From Cristatella mucedo (taxonomy: Eukaryota > Bryozoa > Phylactolaemata > Cristatellidae): a DNA stretch of 64,000 nt. The notes under the pieces were generated by a model that saw only the letters and a list, made by a program, of their open reading frames with translations, was not told the origin of the DNA and searched no databases. This document shows, piece by piece, positions 34,728-46,454 of the stretch. Each line of letters begins with the position of its first letter. The first letter of the stretch is position 1. The position numbers and the translations under genes were made by a program. Location: positions 16,965,001 to 17,029,000 of the forward strand of contig WPIO01000001.1 in the NCBI GenBank assembly GCA_009760855.2. The letters run 5' to 3'.

Positions 34728-35924
34728 TTTAGTATGCGGAGGCTCGGACCGCCGAGGGCTCTCTCTCTGCTTCGCCGCTCGTCTTGGTTCGCGCGAACTG
34801 ACGCCCGGCTCAGCATACGGGCTAGACACGTTTTGACTTACTTTCGCGTTTCGCTACCTCGCTTCTCGTCCGCAGCCAGTTGCAGCGACATCGAGAAACT
34901 TGCTCCTGGCTGAGACTCTCGCATTCAAGTTTACCTTAGAGCAATTGTAATCCCCGTTAGAGTGAGGGAATTTTTCGCGGTAAGGGTCTTGGCTGCTGCG
35001 AGCGAAGTTTGACCGAAAGCGCGGTTAATGGTTGCAACGTTCCCACGGAGCGACGCCCCAAAAGCGGACTAGGGTATCGCGTCGACGTCGACCGCCTCAC
35101 AACTACAGCCACTGCAAGTCGGCGTACCGTCAGCTACCTAAATCACTTAGCTCAAAGTTTTAGTAAAGAAAAAAAATAACCTTCTTTTTGCCTTCTCGCA
35201 TGGTCGCGACAGTAGGGTTTGTGCTAAGGACTTCGTTTACGGAAAACTAGCCTTAACGACAGGCGGATCGAAGACCGGAAGTCTCTGCCGTACGGCGGCA
35301 ATTAGGGACTTTCGCAGCCTATTAAATTCGAGCTTGACAAATTTCATTCTACCAGACTTTATTTTAAGACTGGTAATCTTTTCTTAGTAATAACATACAA
35401 TTTTAAAGCGATTTTTCCGCAAACAGTTGAATCTAATGCATCATACCGACGGGGGGCCTTGGACAAGGCGTCAGCGAATACGGCCTACTGACGGTCGCTG
35501 CTAAAATTGGTCGCAAGTGAAAGAGATCAATATAGAAAGACCACGGCGTTTCACAGCGTACTGTCGAATGCAGGAGACGTCGTGATTGGAAAAACTACCA
35601 CTAAAACGCTTTGCAAGGCTTAACTGTGGGTGGCAAAGTGCGTCACTGTTGCGCACCGAAGCGCAGCCCGTGTAAGCATCGACGGATTGCCCAAGCACTC
35701 TTGCTTTAAAGCTTTTCGAGGAATGTATCCAAAAAATTTCATTTTTAAATTCGTCGCTCAGACTTAGGCTGAGTATGTTGGTGGTCAAGTTGACGTCGCA
35801 GCTGCCCATGCGAAGTGGTGGGAGGGGAAGCAGTGGTCGGAGGCCTACGCAGCCACCTCGAGCGACAGCGGAGAAAATCCCTCGCGAGCTGCCCTGCGGC
35901 CGTAGGCGTTACCCCTCGTTCCGC

Positions 35925-35938
35925 TGCGGCGGCAGCGG

Positions 35939-35985
<47 letters not shown>
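35925..35985. repeat. (GGC)n expanded run
   Basis: About 20 nearly pure GGC triplets (one GCA and one GTG interruption). The poly-Gly/poly-Ala frames through it are not supported as genes. Confidence 0.95.
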
Positions 35986-36171
35986 AAGATTAATTTCGGA
36001 ATTTAAACGCAAAAAGAAGCTTCCGCTCGATAGATTTTGACTGCCGTAAAGCTCGTACGAACTGGCATGTAGCGTTGACTCGCTCGCAGCAGCCGCTCGA
36101 TTCCGTCGCGCATCATCAGCCTCGGCTTGCGCGACAGTTCGCCAAAGCGTTCCTACCTGATGTCACGCTTC

Positions 36172-36200
36172 CACCGCCGCCGCCGCCGCCGCCACCGCCG
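36172..36200. repeat. (CCG)n run
   Basis: About nine CCG triplets with one CCA interruption, the opposite strand sense to the run 190 bp to its left, so the two could pair with each other. Confidence 0.92.
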
Positions 36201-36698
36201 TTGCTATCCAACCTCGGTGTCCAGGATGGAGGCAGTGCAGCTCAGTTTAATTAGCGCTGCAAAGCTCCTCCCTTATCGGCCGGCCTCTGCGCCGCGTGGA
36301 GGCGGCGTCATAAGTAGGTCGCTCCGCCTGGCGTTAGAATTTGCTCGAGTCCTTGGGACTCGCGCGCGGAGGTCCCATCGAGGAGTGCATATTTATAGGC
36401 GACTTGAACGGAGTTTCGCTGCCGCTTGCCGAACGTAATGAGCGATGTCAGTTCGGGTAAACCGCAACTGCGATCGAGGGTTCGGCTGTAGACTGGCAGT
36501 ATTTTCGCAGCATCTCAGCTCCCATTGTTTAAAGTGGCAGCTACAATGAGTGCAGCCGTTTGTACGCACGATCGTCTCCGCTCGGATGTTGCGCTACTAC
36601 TCCGATCAAGCCACCCTCCCCAGCCCTAGACGCCGCGGACTGTCAAAGTGCCTCCGGTCTGCCGTCACCCAGCAGTCTCTCCTTGCACGCGCCGCTCC

Positions 36699-36723
36699 GT
36701 GCGTGCGTGCGTGCGTGCGTGCA
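36699..36723. repeat. (GTGC)n run
   Basis: Six GTGC/TGCG units near the right edge of the CpG island. Confidence 0.9.
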
Positions 36724-37199
36724 AACTCGAGTCGAATCCTCATAGCTGCCTGCGACAAGCCCGCTCCGTCAGCTTGCCTCGGCAAGTCGCGCAGCGGCCA
36801 CGCAGACGGCGTGGCCGCGCACGATATTCCTGCAGCCGATTGCCGAACGATTGCAAAGTTGCGCGTGACGTAACGCTACTCTCGTTTCGCCCGTTGCGGC
36901 TAGCGAACGACCGGAGCGTGGCGGAAGGGCAACGTATACTGGGCACTCACTGGGTTTGTCCAGTAGTCGCCCACCCCCCCCCCCGCAGGCTCCTAGCGTT
37001 CGGGCGGTGGGTTGGCGAGAATATGCCTCTACGTAGCGTTCGCCGCTCGGCTTTGCACTGCTGGGTTATGACCGGCCCTAGACTGACGATTATTCATGAA
37101 TGCATTTGGGTAGTCGCGCTACGATATTTTCCGGAGCATAGAGGTGACCTCAAACGCTCAAGGGTGAGTGTGGGTGAGTGTCGTGCCTAGTTTAACACT

Positions 37200-38929
37200 A
37201 CCTAATGACCTAATGCTTATAGACTGCCTAACGACGAGGACGCGTCGGTTGGCGTGAGCGCCATTTTTTTTAGAATAAAATCTATAGCTGAATAGCTTCC
37301 GAAGTTTCCACCTCAGCAAATGACCCACGGTCTGACGATCGCCCACTTTAATGCTGGTCCTCTTTTCGCTGAAGTGCTGCAAGCTCTTAGCCCTCTTTCA
37401 GCTCATCCTCAGCGAGTATGGTTGGTTCGGCACACTCCTAGAAGCCATTGTTCGCGTCGCTCCAGTGACTGGCGATCCACAGTGCAGATTCTTCCGCTTA
37501 GGCATGCTCGTACTCTTTCTTTGCTTTGCTCAGGCGTGAGCTTAAGATCGTTGAAGTCTCTTCGACGTGAGCTACCACAAAGGCATGCTGGCTTAGGCGT
37601 GCATGCAGACTTTTTCGAATATTGTACAGCTTTCGCTTGCTCTTCGCAAGGTTTAATCGGAATGGCATTTCAAGACTTCCATGGAGCTCATGGATTTCTC
37701 TTTCTTACTATGAATGAATAAGTGATCGAGTACCGACTGTGATGATCTGCTGCACTGAATGGAAGCAAGGTTCTAAGCCTAGCTTTCTGCTACGTGCTTT
37801 ATTATGGACTCCAAAGATGAGCCTCGCTGAACCGTAGATTCTGGCGTTAAGTGAAACCGGCAACAACTTCGACTTTTGCTTTCTCACCCGCTTGGAGGAC
37901 GAGGCATGAACACTTGTGCACCTGCATTTATTTAGCCAAATATCATTCCGACCAAGCAAAGCGAGATTGGAATCGCTGCACGCACACACTACATGTGACA
38001 CGCTGAATGGATCGACAAGGTCCGCAGTGCAGCTTTGAAGAAGAGACAGAAAGCGTAATATTGGAACTGCCATTAGTCTTATGCTTAGTAGCAAGTTTTA
38101 ATTGTCATCTTAACCCATCAGCACCCCGTGTATAGACTAAAAAGCTGGATGCTTACCTTGCAAGTATTGATCTTACATAGTGGCCAGTTTTTGCTCGTCT
38201 CTTCAAAACTGCACTCCAGACCATGGAGACTCCTTCATAGTGTCGCAGGTAATGTGTACAGTGCAACCGTTCTAATCTTCACGTGGTGCTTCATCTTGCT
38301 AGAGGTACCGTTGTGTGTGCTTCATATTCCAAGCGATTGTGAAAGTTGGAAGTAAAAGTCGGCTATCCTTTCTGTGCTAGTAATGTCCACTTTTCATGTA
38401 AACCATTGAAATATGCTGCAGCAACTGACAGAGTGAATGCTTGCCTTACAGACATTCTATCGTTAATTTCAGCCAATTTACTTATGCTTGATGATGGATG
38501 ATAGAGTCAAACTCTAGTTGGTAGGATACCATAAGCGTTTGGTTGAATTAAGACACTTTGCTCTTGCAATGGCTGCTGCTTTAGTGCAACCATAATCACG
38601 AGCTCGGAATTTAGCTGTCATTGTTGGTAACTGCACCGCTGTTAACAATATACTTTCAGATGACCGCTTCTGTAGCTAGTCATTATTTCTACCCCTATCC
38701 TAGATTATGGACCGTCCAGAAGGGTTGCTCCATAAAGATCTTACTAGCTCCTTGGTTTCTTCAAGGCTAGGCTTCTGTATATCATTTGAGGTTGGGCTAA
38801 CACTAAGGCAAACAGCGTGAGTGGCTGACGATGACTATAGCTGCAAGATGGTCAACTCGTCCTAGAGGTTCAGCCTTGTGTCATTTTTTTCTGAAGAGGC
38901 TGAAATGGCTTCTATTTGATCCCCAAATT
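37200..38929 (+). other. AT-richer spacer, possibly start of a decayed LINE
   Basis: At 37332-37450 frames read LTIAHFNAGPLFAEVLQAL and, after a frameshift, LILSEYGWFGTLLEA. Together they resemble the opening of LINE AP-endonucleases (IAHLNVRSL...LLSEYxxDVLGxSETWL). If so, this could be the 5' part of the family B copy at 38.9 kb. Otherwise nothing is recognised. Confidence 0.35.
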
Positions 38930-39345
38930 CAGAGCAAGGTTTTACTCTGATCGACGAGGATCGCTGTGTCTTGGCTCTTCGCTACTTAGCTGAACTGCTT
39001 AGCCAGTTTCAGTCTCCTCATATCCATAGGTCCTCCACGGACAATATATATATATATGAGCTTTTCTATTCCTTCGTTTCTTGAATGTTGGTTGTAGGAT
39101 GTGGAGCTCTCCTCACAGTTCTTCTCTCCCGCAGTACACTATAGCACATAATTTCCAGCCATTCCGTTTGGCCTCTGCCACGTTACTCACTACACAGACT
39201 GCCCGCCCGAATCAGCTATGCTTCTAATTTTGTTTCTGTTTCGCGGGATAGAGTTTTTTGGCTACCGTATTCATCACCAAAAGCCGCTCAAGCTTTCGGT
39301 TCGTTATACGTAACTCACCAGCATACCACCCACTTAGCTTCTTCT
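38930..39345 (+). mobile_element. LINE family B remnant
   Basis: CVLALRYLAELLSQFQSPHI-like coding (about 38965-39025) matches APRYLAELLHQF of the 63.7-kb copy. An AT run at 39043-39057 interrupts it. The 3' UTR words ACTCACTACACAGACTGCCC and TTTTGGCTACCGTATTCATC parallel the other family B copies. Very mutated. Confidence 0.65.
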
Positions 39346-39683
39346 GTTCAATTCCAGCCAATACCCGTCTATTAGCCTAGTTGAACAGCTTCAGCTATTT
39401 TAACCACTACGTTATAAATGAAATCTAAATATCAGCTTCCACAGTAATTCTGGTCTCAGGTACAAACTAATTTAGAATTTGGTATCACATTTAGCTTGTT
39501 TGGCTTGTCTCCAAAGCATTGAGTGTCGCATATCAAGCAAGTATTCGTCACGAATTTAATAAGTTTCTTTGATACTTTACATTACACGACAAGGATTGGA
39601 ACGTTGGCTTGTATAACGCTGCTAAAACCAATAGGCAGGCTGTAATGATGACCATACAGGCAACCATATTGTCGTTTAGAGAA

Positions 39684-39825
39684 GAAGTCTGTTGGCTACC
39701 GAATGCTTACCGAAAGCCGCTTAGGCTGACCGTGCGCTATACAAAACTCTCCTGCGTAACACCCACATAGTCTTTATGGCTTTGCGGAGTTACAGACGGA
39801 GATAAATTACATTACATTACAAGCC
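39684..39825 (+). mobile_element. LINE family B 3'-end fragment
   Basis: Well preserved 3' terminus: GTTGGCTACCGAATGCTTAC, CACCCACATAGTCTTTATGG, CTTTGCGGAGTTACAGACGG, ending in GAGATAAATTACATTACATT. The ACATT/ATTAC repeats are the family's tail. Complete 5' truncation down to the 3' UTR. Confidence 0.8.
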
Positions 39826-41871
39826 AAAATTCAGGGCTTGCCTAAAGGGATTGGTATGCTAGCCGCATAAAATGTCACCTGATATAAAAGCCTATCAGAT
39901 GCATACAACAGGTAGCCAATTAATATGGATGAATATAGCAAAGGAGCCACATTAATTAAGTGTAGTTTAGAGGTCAGCATCCATCTCATCGTATGGCGTA
40001 GACAAGTACAAGCTACTTTCTTACATCATTCTGAGATGAAATGACTGAAATAACAGAAATGGGGCAAAATATTTTCCAAAGTGAAGGCAGGTAACTCAAA
40101 CTATCCTCAGCGCCTGTAAGAAGACCGGTTGTAGACGAAGAGACGTGGAACATAGTGGATCACTGGAACATAGTGGCCTGCAGTCAGGAAAGGCGCTAAC
40201 ATTCAACATGCCACGTTTCCTGCTAACATAGAATTAGACAGACTCGTGCGTTTGGCTGCTTGGTGTAGCTGCGACCTATTGTCGATAGTATTGAGATTAA
40301 GATTGCCAGCAATCCCTAAACCAGACTGCTTCGCCACACTGCGACACTTTATCTGACAATTAAGCAAAGCCCAGTCGATTCAGTAGCCTGCTTTATATTG
40401 AGGCAGCAGAACCTACGAGGTGTTTACTCTGCTTGCGGCGAAAAGTTAAGATTTGGCGGCTGCAGGATCCGAAACCACGATCTGGCTGTGAAGTGTAAGC
40501 ATCCTGTCTGGGAGCCAAGGCCGTAAGATAATTGTCAGCGAAACTTCTGAACTCTAACGTAGAGCGTTTAGGCAATGCGCGCATATTCAGTACGAGTTCC
40601 AGATTTTCTTAAATACGGAGTCTGGTCTCAAGACTCCACTAGATGTAAGCTCTCTCGATGGACTGCATTCTACGAGGAGAATCGCCCTGCTTGGCCAGCC
40701 TCTGCATGTCACCATTGCAGCAGTGTTCTGCAGCACCCAATCGGCAAAATTGCAGAGGAAATCTCCCCAAGCTCCACGTTTCCTTTGCGGAGAGAGGAAC
40801 AGCCAGTTTCTGACAGTTTGGCTGGATCTCAAGGACTTTCTTGTTGAATCATCTGAGAAGTGACTTGTAAGTCACATGCAGTACGGCCTGCTACACACAC
40901 AGTGAGTGAGTGACCTTCGCTGTCCAAGGCATATCTCAAAGGTCTCCAAAGTAAGCGACCGAGCCAGCTCCGGTGCCAGACAGGAAGCCTAGCCAGAAGG
41001 CGCTGCTAGTTCTGGTTTCACCGCTGTTACCAGCCCTCTCGGAGGCATCGGAGGTGACCTGAGAGAGGGAGTAATGAAGCCGCGGCTTCTTATCTGCAGG
41101 CGCTCTGGACGTGTTCCTCTAAAAAGCAGTCCATGCTGCCCGGTGCGGCCGTGCGCTGCTGCTGCCTACGGCCCTCCCCGTATGTGCAGTTTCGCCGAGA
41201 TTCCGAGAGACCCGAGCAGAAGCTGAGGTTGGAGGTGACACGTTTGGCGCATGCGACGAATCAGCAAGCTGAGCCACGTCAGCAGAGTCCGCAGGGCTGC
41301 GTAAAGCGACGAGGGTGTGCACCGCCCCGTGTGATTTACCTTTCCGGCGGGCTGTAGACGCTGTAATGCACTTTGGCGGTCTGGCGCCGCTAGATTGATC
41401 GCGGCGGCTATGAGATAGCACAGTGCGCAGTGGGTGGTCTATTATTTCACAGTTCCATTCAGCCGGCGCCGGCTGCCTGCTCTTTTACCAGCTAGCAGCT
41501 GGGGCACTGCCTGAGCTGGGGGTGTGGCTTTGACCGTTGGGTGCTTTGTGATTCGGTTGACTGCTTTAGGCGTATGGTATTTGCCACCCGATTATACTAG
41601 CTGTGTCGCGGTAACGTCTACTGACTTTGTTCACTGCATTTCGTTTCGCCCTGCACAGGACGGTAAGGTGACAGTGAACAGCTTTCACAGTCTAAAGCGG
41701 TCACTGCCGAGAGGTTCGCACGATGCTTACTCATTACGATGGGATCAAAAAGCTTCGGGACTGGTTTGTGCATGCTAAGGTGGAGATCATCAGAGCCTGC
41801 CCCCTCCACTCTGGCGAAATGGTCTAGGTAGCTGTGCTGCTTATGTCGCGGATTCTTTGCCCCCCCCAGGG
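39826..41871. other. Spacer with a small GC-rich patch, no gene recognised
   Basis: GGAACATAGTGG occurs twice at 40147-40175. A GC-rich stretch lies at about 41040-41520, with frames on both strands but no known domain. A possible tRNA-like SINE is listed separately. Confidence 0.35.
40440..40530 (-). mobile_element. Possible tRNA-derived SINE, third type
   Basis: On the minus strand GGATGCTTACACTTCACAGCC is followed by AGATCGTGGTTTCGGATCC, an anticodon-arm-like and box B-like series. A related series occurs at 56.75-56.83 kb, which argues for a dispersed family rather than chance. Confidence 0.4.
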
Positions 41872-41962
41872 TCTTCGCCCAGGAGGTAAGATACTCGCTC
41901 TTCACGACCCAGTAAGTGGGTTTGAGTCCTGAGGTGGGTGATTTTTTGTTGTCCAAGGCAAG
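41872..41962 (+). mobile_element. tRNA-derived SINE, body type II
   Basis: Head TTCGCCCAGGAGGTAAGATA (box A-like) and AAGTGGGTTTGAGTCCT (box B), then GGTGGGTGATTTTTTGTTGT as in the other type II copies. It abuts the tail of a family A LINE fragment in the opposite orientation. Confidence 0.7.
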
Positions 41963-41963
41963 C

Positions 41964-42095
41964 ATTAATAGTAATAATAATAATAATGCACTTGATAAAG
42001 CGCCCTCAGAGAACTCAATCTCTTCCTAGGCGCTTTACATTTGCTGCAAAGGGAAGCATTGGTGATAGCCATTAAGGCTCTTCTGCCGCTATATC
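41964..42095 (-). mobile_element. LINE family A 3'-end fragment
   Basis: Plus-strand TAATAATAATAATAATGCAC, then the best-preserved hairpin (42000-42033) and TTTACATTTGCTGCAAAGGG. The rest is lost by 5' truncation. Confidence 0.85.
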
Positions 42096-44370
42096 AATGA
42101 GGCGGTTAAATCAGCTAACCGTAACTGCAACACTGGCATTAAGAGAAATCTCGGCGGAAAGCCGGGTCTATTTAGCTTGGGAGGAGCCGTAATTGACATT
42201 AACGCCTCTGCCTGCCCGGAGTGCACCTGCAATTTCCAGAATTAAGAGTAGGTCTGACTCGCTATGTCTTGTAGTTGCTTAGAATGATTGCTATTCCAGA
42301 TCTTTAGCAATTCATGATTTCAAACGTAATTGAAATATGCTTCACATAGCCATAACTAGGAGCGGAAGACACGAAATTATTTCTCAAGATAAAAAGTCAC
42401 GTGGCTTATTATATCTATGAACTGCACTCAGGGGCCTACAGATGCAAGCCAAGTCGTCATATTGCACTCTTAAAGGCTATCTGCCGAAGAAGTTTTTCCG
42501 ATCACCCTTCTAAGCATTTCTCAGGGGTACGCCGAAACGTACAAATCCTAGCAAGATTTCAATTTATCAGTGCAAATAATCCTGCCTGTGGAATGAACGC
42601 AAGAAGAGTTTGAGTTCCAGAATAAGCGGCACTAATCTTTCGACCACTGGTGCATAGCTTCGGCCGCCAACTTCATTCACGACGAAGGAATCTATAGAAA
42701 TGCGTCATGACACCATTCCGAGAAATTCGACAGCATGGAGAGAAAGACAGCGGCAACAGTAGCGGCGGCGCAGCCTCAGTCGCGGCCGCAGAGGAAGTAG
42801 TGGGTTTTGCATTCGAGTACCTGCGAGTGCGCCACTTTGTAACTGAACCTCCTTGACTAATTTAAGCAACTGTTTCTTTGTCTAGCTTTCACGTGCTCGC
42901 ACTTCACAACTTTTTTTTTTCGGGCGAGGTCATGAGCCCGAGCCACGCATCAGGCAATTACAAAATACCTGCAGCGATCGGGACAGAAATTCACCACAGC
43001 TCTTCAGCCGCTGAATAAATAAAGCTACTGAATAAGCTGGTTTTAATTCGTTCCTAAAGCTGCAAAGCTCACCGCATCAGTGGGAAGGTGCCTGGCTGAT
43101 GCATTAATTCATCAAGATTGTGCAGGTATCTACAAGTCTAGTCAAATTAAAGTTTAATTTTAAATATTATAAGTTTTGACATATTAGTAAGATTCACTTC
43201 AGTAATGAACAATAATTTTTAGGAATTCATTGAATCAATGTTTGTATACACAAAAGCCATGCATATTTCTTACCAAATTATTCTTACCATCTAAGTACCA
43301 TACTAATATCTACGGTACCGTATTGGGCATATTTATTGTAATATCGAGTATATAACGAGTATGCACGGTTTAAGCGAGCCATATTATGCTCCACGGAATC
43401 GAAATTATCAAATTCGTATTAGAATGTTGGATAGAAGACTGCAAAATAATAACTAAAATGACTTTTCCATTGCAACTATTTGTCTAGACTCAAACCTATC
43501 ACTCAAACCGGTCACACGAAATCTGAGGAAAAAGAAAGTTCGTGAAAGTTCTACAGAACAAGGCCAAAGTCCGGGCAAAATTATCGTAAAAAATGCCCAA
43601 ATGTGTGTAAAAATTAAAATTAAAAATAATAGATATGGGATTTGAATTTATTCTTGTCCTGAGGTGCATTGTATGTTTTTCTAATCAATGATGCATGAAA
43701 TAAATAAAAAATAACTAGTTCCACAGCAACTTAGTTTCCGTGGTCAGGAAAAAGTACTTTGAAATTATCTTGTTTCGCTGTTTGGTACCTGGCTAACATC
43801 GCATTCACATATTTAGCACGCGTTGTGCCATTCCATAATTTAGGCCAACCCTACACTTGACAGTAGTACTGATTAAAAACGTACCAATACATGGCCATAA
43901 ACAAAATTTGTAGTTAATGTTTTTGCAGAGAATGGGAATAGTTAGTAGCGAAATTTGATTGGCATGGTATCACGAGGTTGCAGGCACCAAGCAAATTCAA
44001 TTTGCTGCATGTTTTTGCAATTTATCAACAAAAGAACAAAAAAAAAGACCGCAAAAGCTTCTATAAAAATTTGTTAGGCCTATAAAAAGAGCCTTCGGCA
44101 CGCCTCTCAGGGATCGAGACAAGTCCTGGGCACCTCATATTCATATGCGGAAACTGCGGCAGAACTTAATGAAGATGACAGGCTGAACAATTGGTACTCA
44201 CCAGAGGGGAATTTTGTGCTCAATATTGGGAAAGATCGGGGATTTAATTTTTTAATTTGAATAGTTCTGGTTTGCTTACTGGCTGGCACAGGGCAAGAAT
44301 GAGAAATCACCAAGCGATTGCAGTCTCAAGAATTTTGCGGGAACTGACTGACCACAAAAATGCTACTTCT
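42096..44370. other. AT-rich spacer, nothing recognised
   Basis: Increasingly AT-rich with frequent stops in all frames and no recognised element. Confidence 0.5.
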
Positions 44371-44372
44371 CC

Positions 44373-44815
44373 ATGTTGGACCCTTTCAAACGTCCTAGTG
44401 GTAAGACTCACGCCCTATCATGCATCTACCAGTTTATACCGCCCCTGAAAGACACTGCCTACTCGGCTACCATACTCTTACCCTGCGAAAGGGGATTGGC
44501 CGGAGAGAGCAGCCAGTCGGAAAGGGAGAAAGATATTGCAGATCAAGATTCGAATTTCACCGATGATGCAACCGAAACGAGAAATCCACGCCTATCTAAC
44601 CAGAAAGACCTCAACGATGTGATCCAAGACATTGCTTCGTCTTATCAGGTCAAATGCTGAGCTACCGATACTTTGGCTCATGGAGTGGAATTTCTCAGAT
44701 AGAATTGTCAAAGTAACAGATAAGAAAGTGTCACCAACTTCTTTTTAACTTCTCCAGTCGGCAAGATGGGTGGTGTTTCTGCTGCAATCTGACTTGACTA
44801 TTCGAAGCTATTTAA
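44373..44815 (+). pseudogene. Decayed copy of a repeat-associated protein (LNDL...family)
   Basis: An open 95-codon frame (44373-44660) has an acidic, Ser/Thr-rich part and then NPRLSNQKDLNDVIQDIASS. After a frameshift near 44655 the sequence reads AELPILWLMEWNFSDRIVKV. After another it reads SSRQDGWCFCCNLT, a stop and LFEAI. In order these match, from memory, the conserved series LNDLxRDLxLSK, AELLxSRLKExNLL, FFxxxDGLCFCND and GLFxAIG of a large uncharacterised protein family found in many copies in arthropod and other animal genomes and probably carried by transposable elements. Its later EWRLFIDSSKRSLKAVLLHN block was not found. Dead copy. Confidence 0.55.
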
Positions 44816-45308
44816 GTAACCTGTAATCAGAGTAAATAGGTACAATGCATAGTCATTTTACAAGGGAGCCACAAACAAATTAAGTGCTTTTCCTCCCACA
44901 CTAGAATAAAAAATCCATAAAAATCAAGCTGAAAGTTGTGGTTTAGGCTAAAGAAATTTGATGGGCAGAATAACTGGCTGACGATTCAATCTTCCGCAAT
45001 ACGTCGTAACACCCCATTTTATGTTTAGTTACAAAAAGAGCTTGATCACGTCCGATGTTAAACGATCTGTCTCTCAGTAAAATATTTTATATTTTCCATG
45101 ACCTGACCTCAACTGCACACGTAAATTCTGAGAAAAAATCTCGAGGTTTCTCGGTATTAGTAGTCACGGATGGTCAAATACTCCAAGCCAGGAATTTTGA
45201 CGGCCGACGTGTTCGAACTGGAGCAATAGGCTATCTTGAGTTAGGTGCGCTGTTAATTCCCATAAGTCTACGAATTGTCTACGGTGCTTTGGAGGAATGG
45301 CTAATAAA
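44816..45308. other. Spacer with an unassigned 117-codon frame
   Basis: The plus frame 45055-45408 has no known domain and overlaps the more coding-like frame that starts at 45309. Probably incidental. Confidence 0.3.
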
Positions 45309-45569
45309 ATGCAATTTACGAGACAGACAAGCTGGTTTAAATTCTGGGTGGACGGAGAGATCTCCGTACGAGACGCAGCAAGCTTGCCAAGCAAATTGCA
45401 TGAATTGAGCGAGGTGCTTGGACTTTCAAATGCACAACTGAAGACTTTTTTGTATAGCTATCTTCATAAGTAAGAAATTCTCAACCCAACGACAGTTTCT
45501 ATCGCCGAGTTGAAGATAGTTGCACAGTTAAAATCATCCGGAAACTTTAGTGATAACCGCTTTGCTTAA
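45309..45569 (+). pseudogene. Unrecognised coding-like segment with in-frame stop
   Basis: One frame reads 54 codons from ATG at 45309. It includes WFKFWVDGEISVRDAASLPS and then LHELSEVLGLSNAQLKTFLY before TAA at 45471. It continues in the same frame for 31 more codons (starting EILNPTTVSIAELKIVAQLK) to TAA at 45567. The amphipathic helical pattern on both sides of the stop suggests former protein sequence rather than chance. No family recognised. It may belong to the same decayed element as the remnant at 44.4-44.8 kb. Confidence 0.4.
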
Positions 45570-46454
45570 GCACAATCATACACGCCAGCTTAAAGTGGCG
45601 GAACAGCTTTCCAGTGGCTGATCATAATTTGGTCGAATTTTACATAAAAGGGATTTAAAATGGTCACGCTTGTTAGCACTATTGACATAACCGGGTAGCA
45701 GCGATTTTCCCTAGCGAGGATGCTGGTGCATCACCTCTTTGGTTGATGCATGTTACTGAAAGCTGTATAAGATTGGATTTTTCTCAGATGGGATGTCTGC
45801 TTGAGCGAAAAAAAATTTAGCCAGATTAAGCACACAAATGACCAGATATGCTATTAAAGATCTGGCAAAGAGCTCTTAGTTATTTTTGACTACACACTCA
45901 GTGCACTTTCTTGGAGAGCTACCTCCCGTGCAGGTATCAGAACTTGACTCACTGTACGACGCACAGTCTCTGTACTGTACTGAATGCTACCATAAAACGA
46001 AGGTAAAACTGAATAAACATCTTAACCTCCAGGAGCATTAGGGAGAATATTCTTACTGCTGTTATTTGGTGCAGCTTATTCAAAGCCAAGTGCTCCAAGG
46101 CAATTGGAGAATTTGCCAAATGCCATTCCTCTGGCAGGTCATAAATATGACAGGGACCCGGTGTGTCTTTTGGACGCTGATAATTGCAATTGTGCTTTCT
46201 TTTTCCAGGGTCACGGGCATAGCTATTCGTAGATTGGCTAGCATCCTTCAACATTTATTGACAGCTCAGTCATATTTTGTCAGGTATACCTGCTTTCCTG
46301 CACCGCAGGGATGCTGCTGGTAGCCTCGCGTTCTAGGCGACAACCCGAGCTTGAAATGTCATTATGATAGGGTTTTTAAATTTTACCACAGTATAAGGCT
46401 TCTATAAATATTTTTATAAGAGTGTACTGACATGGGGATAGGTATTTTCCAGTG
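45570..46454. other. Unique spacer, nothing recognised
   Basis: No gene or repeat seen. Confidence 0.45.

Noticed and set aside
29879-36873. Many 80-180 codon Arg/Ala/Pro-rich frames in the CpG island
   Set aside because: Stop-poor GC-rich DNA gives such frames in several frames and on both strands at once. Only the minus frame starting at 30619 carries a real domain.
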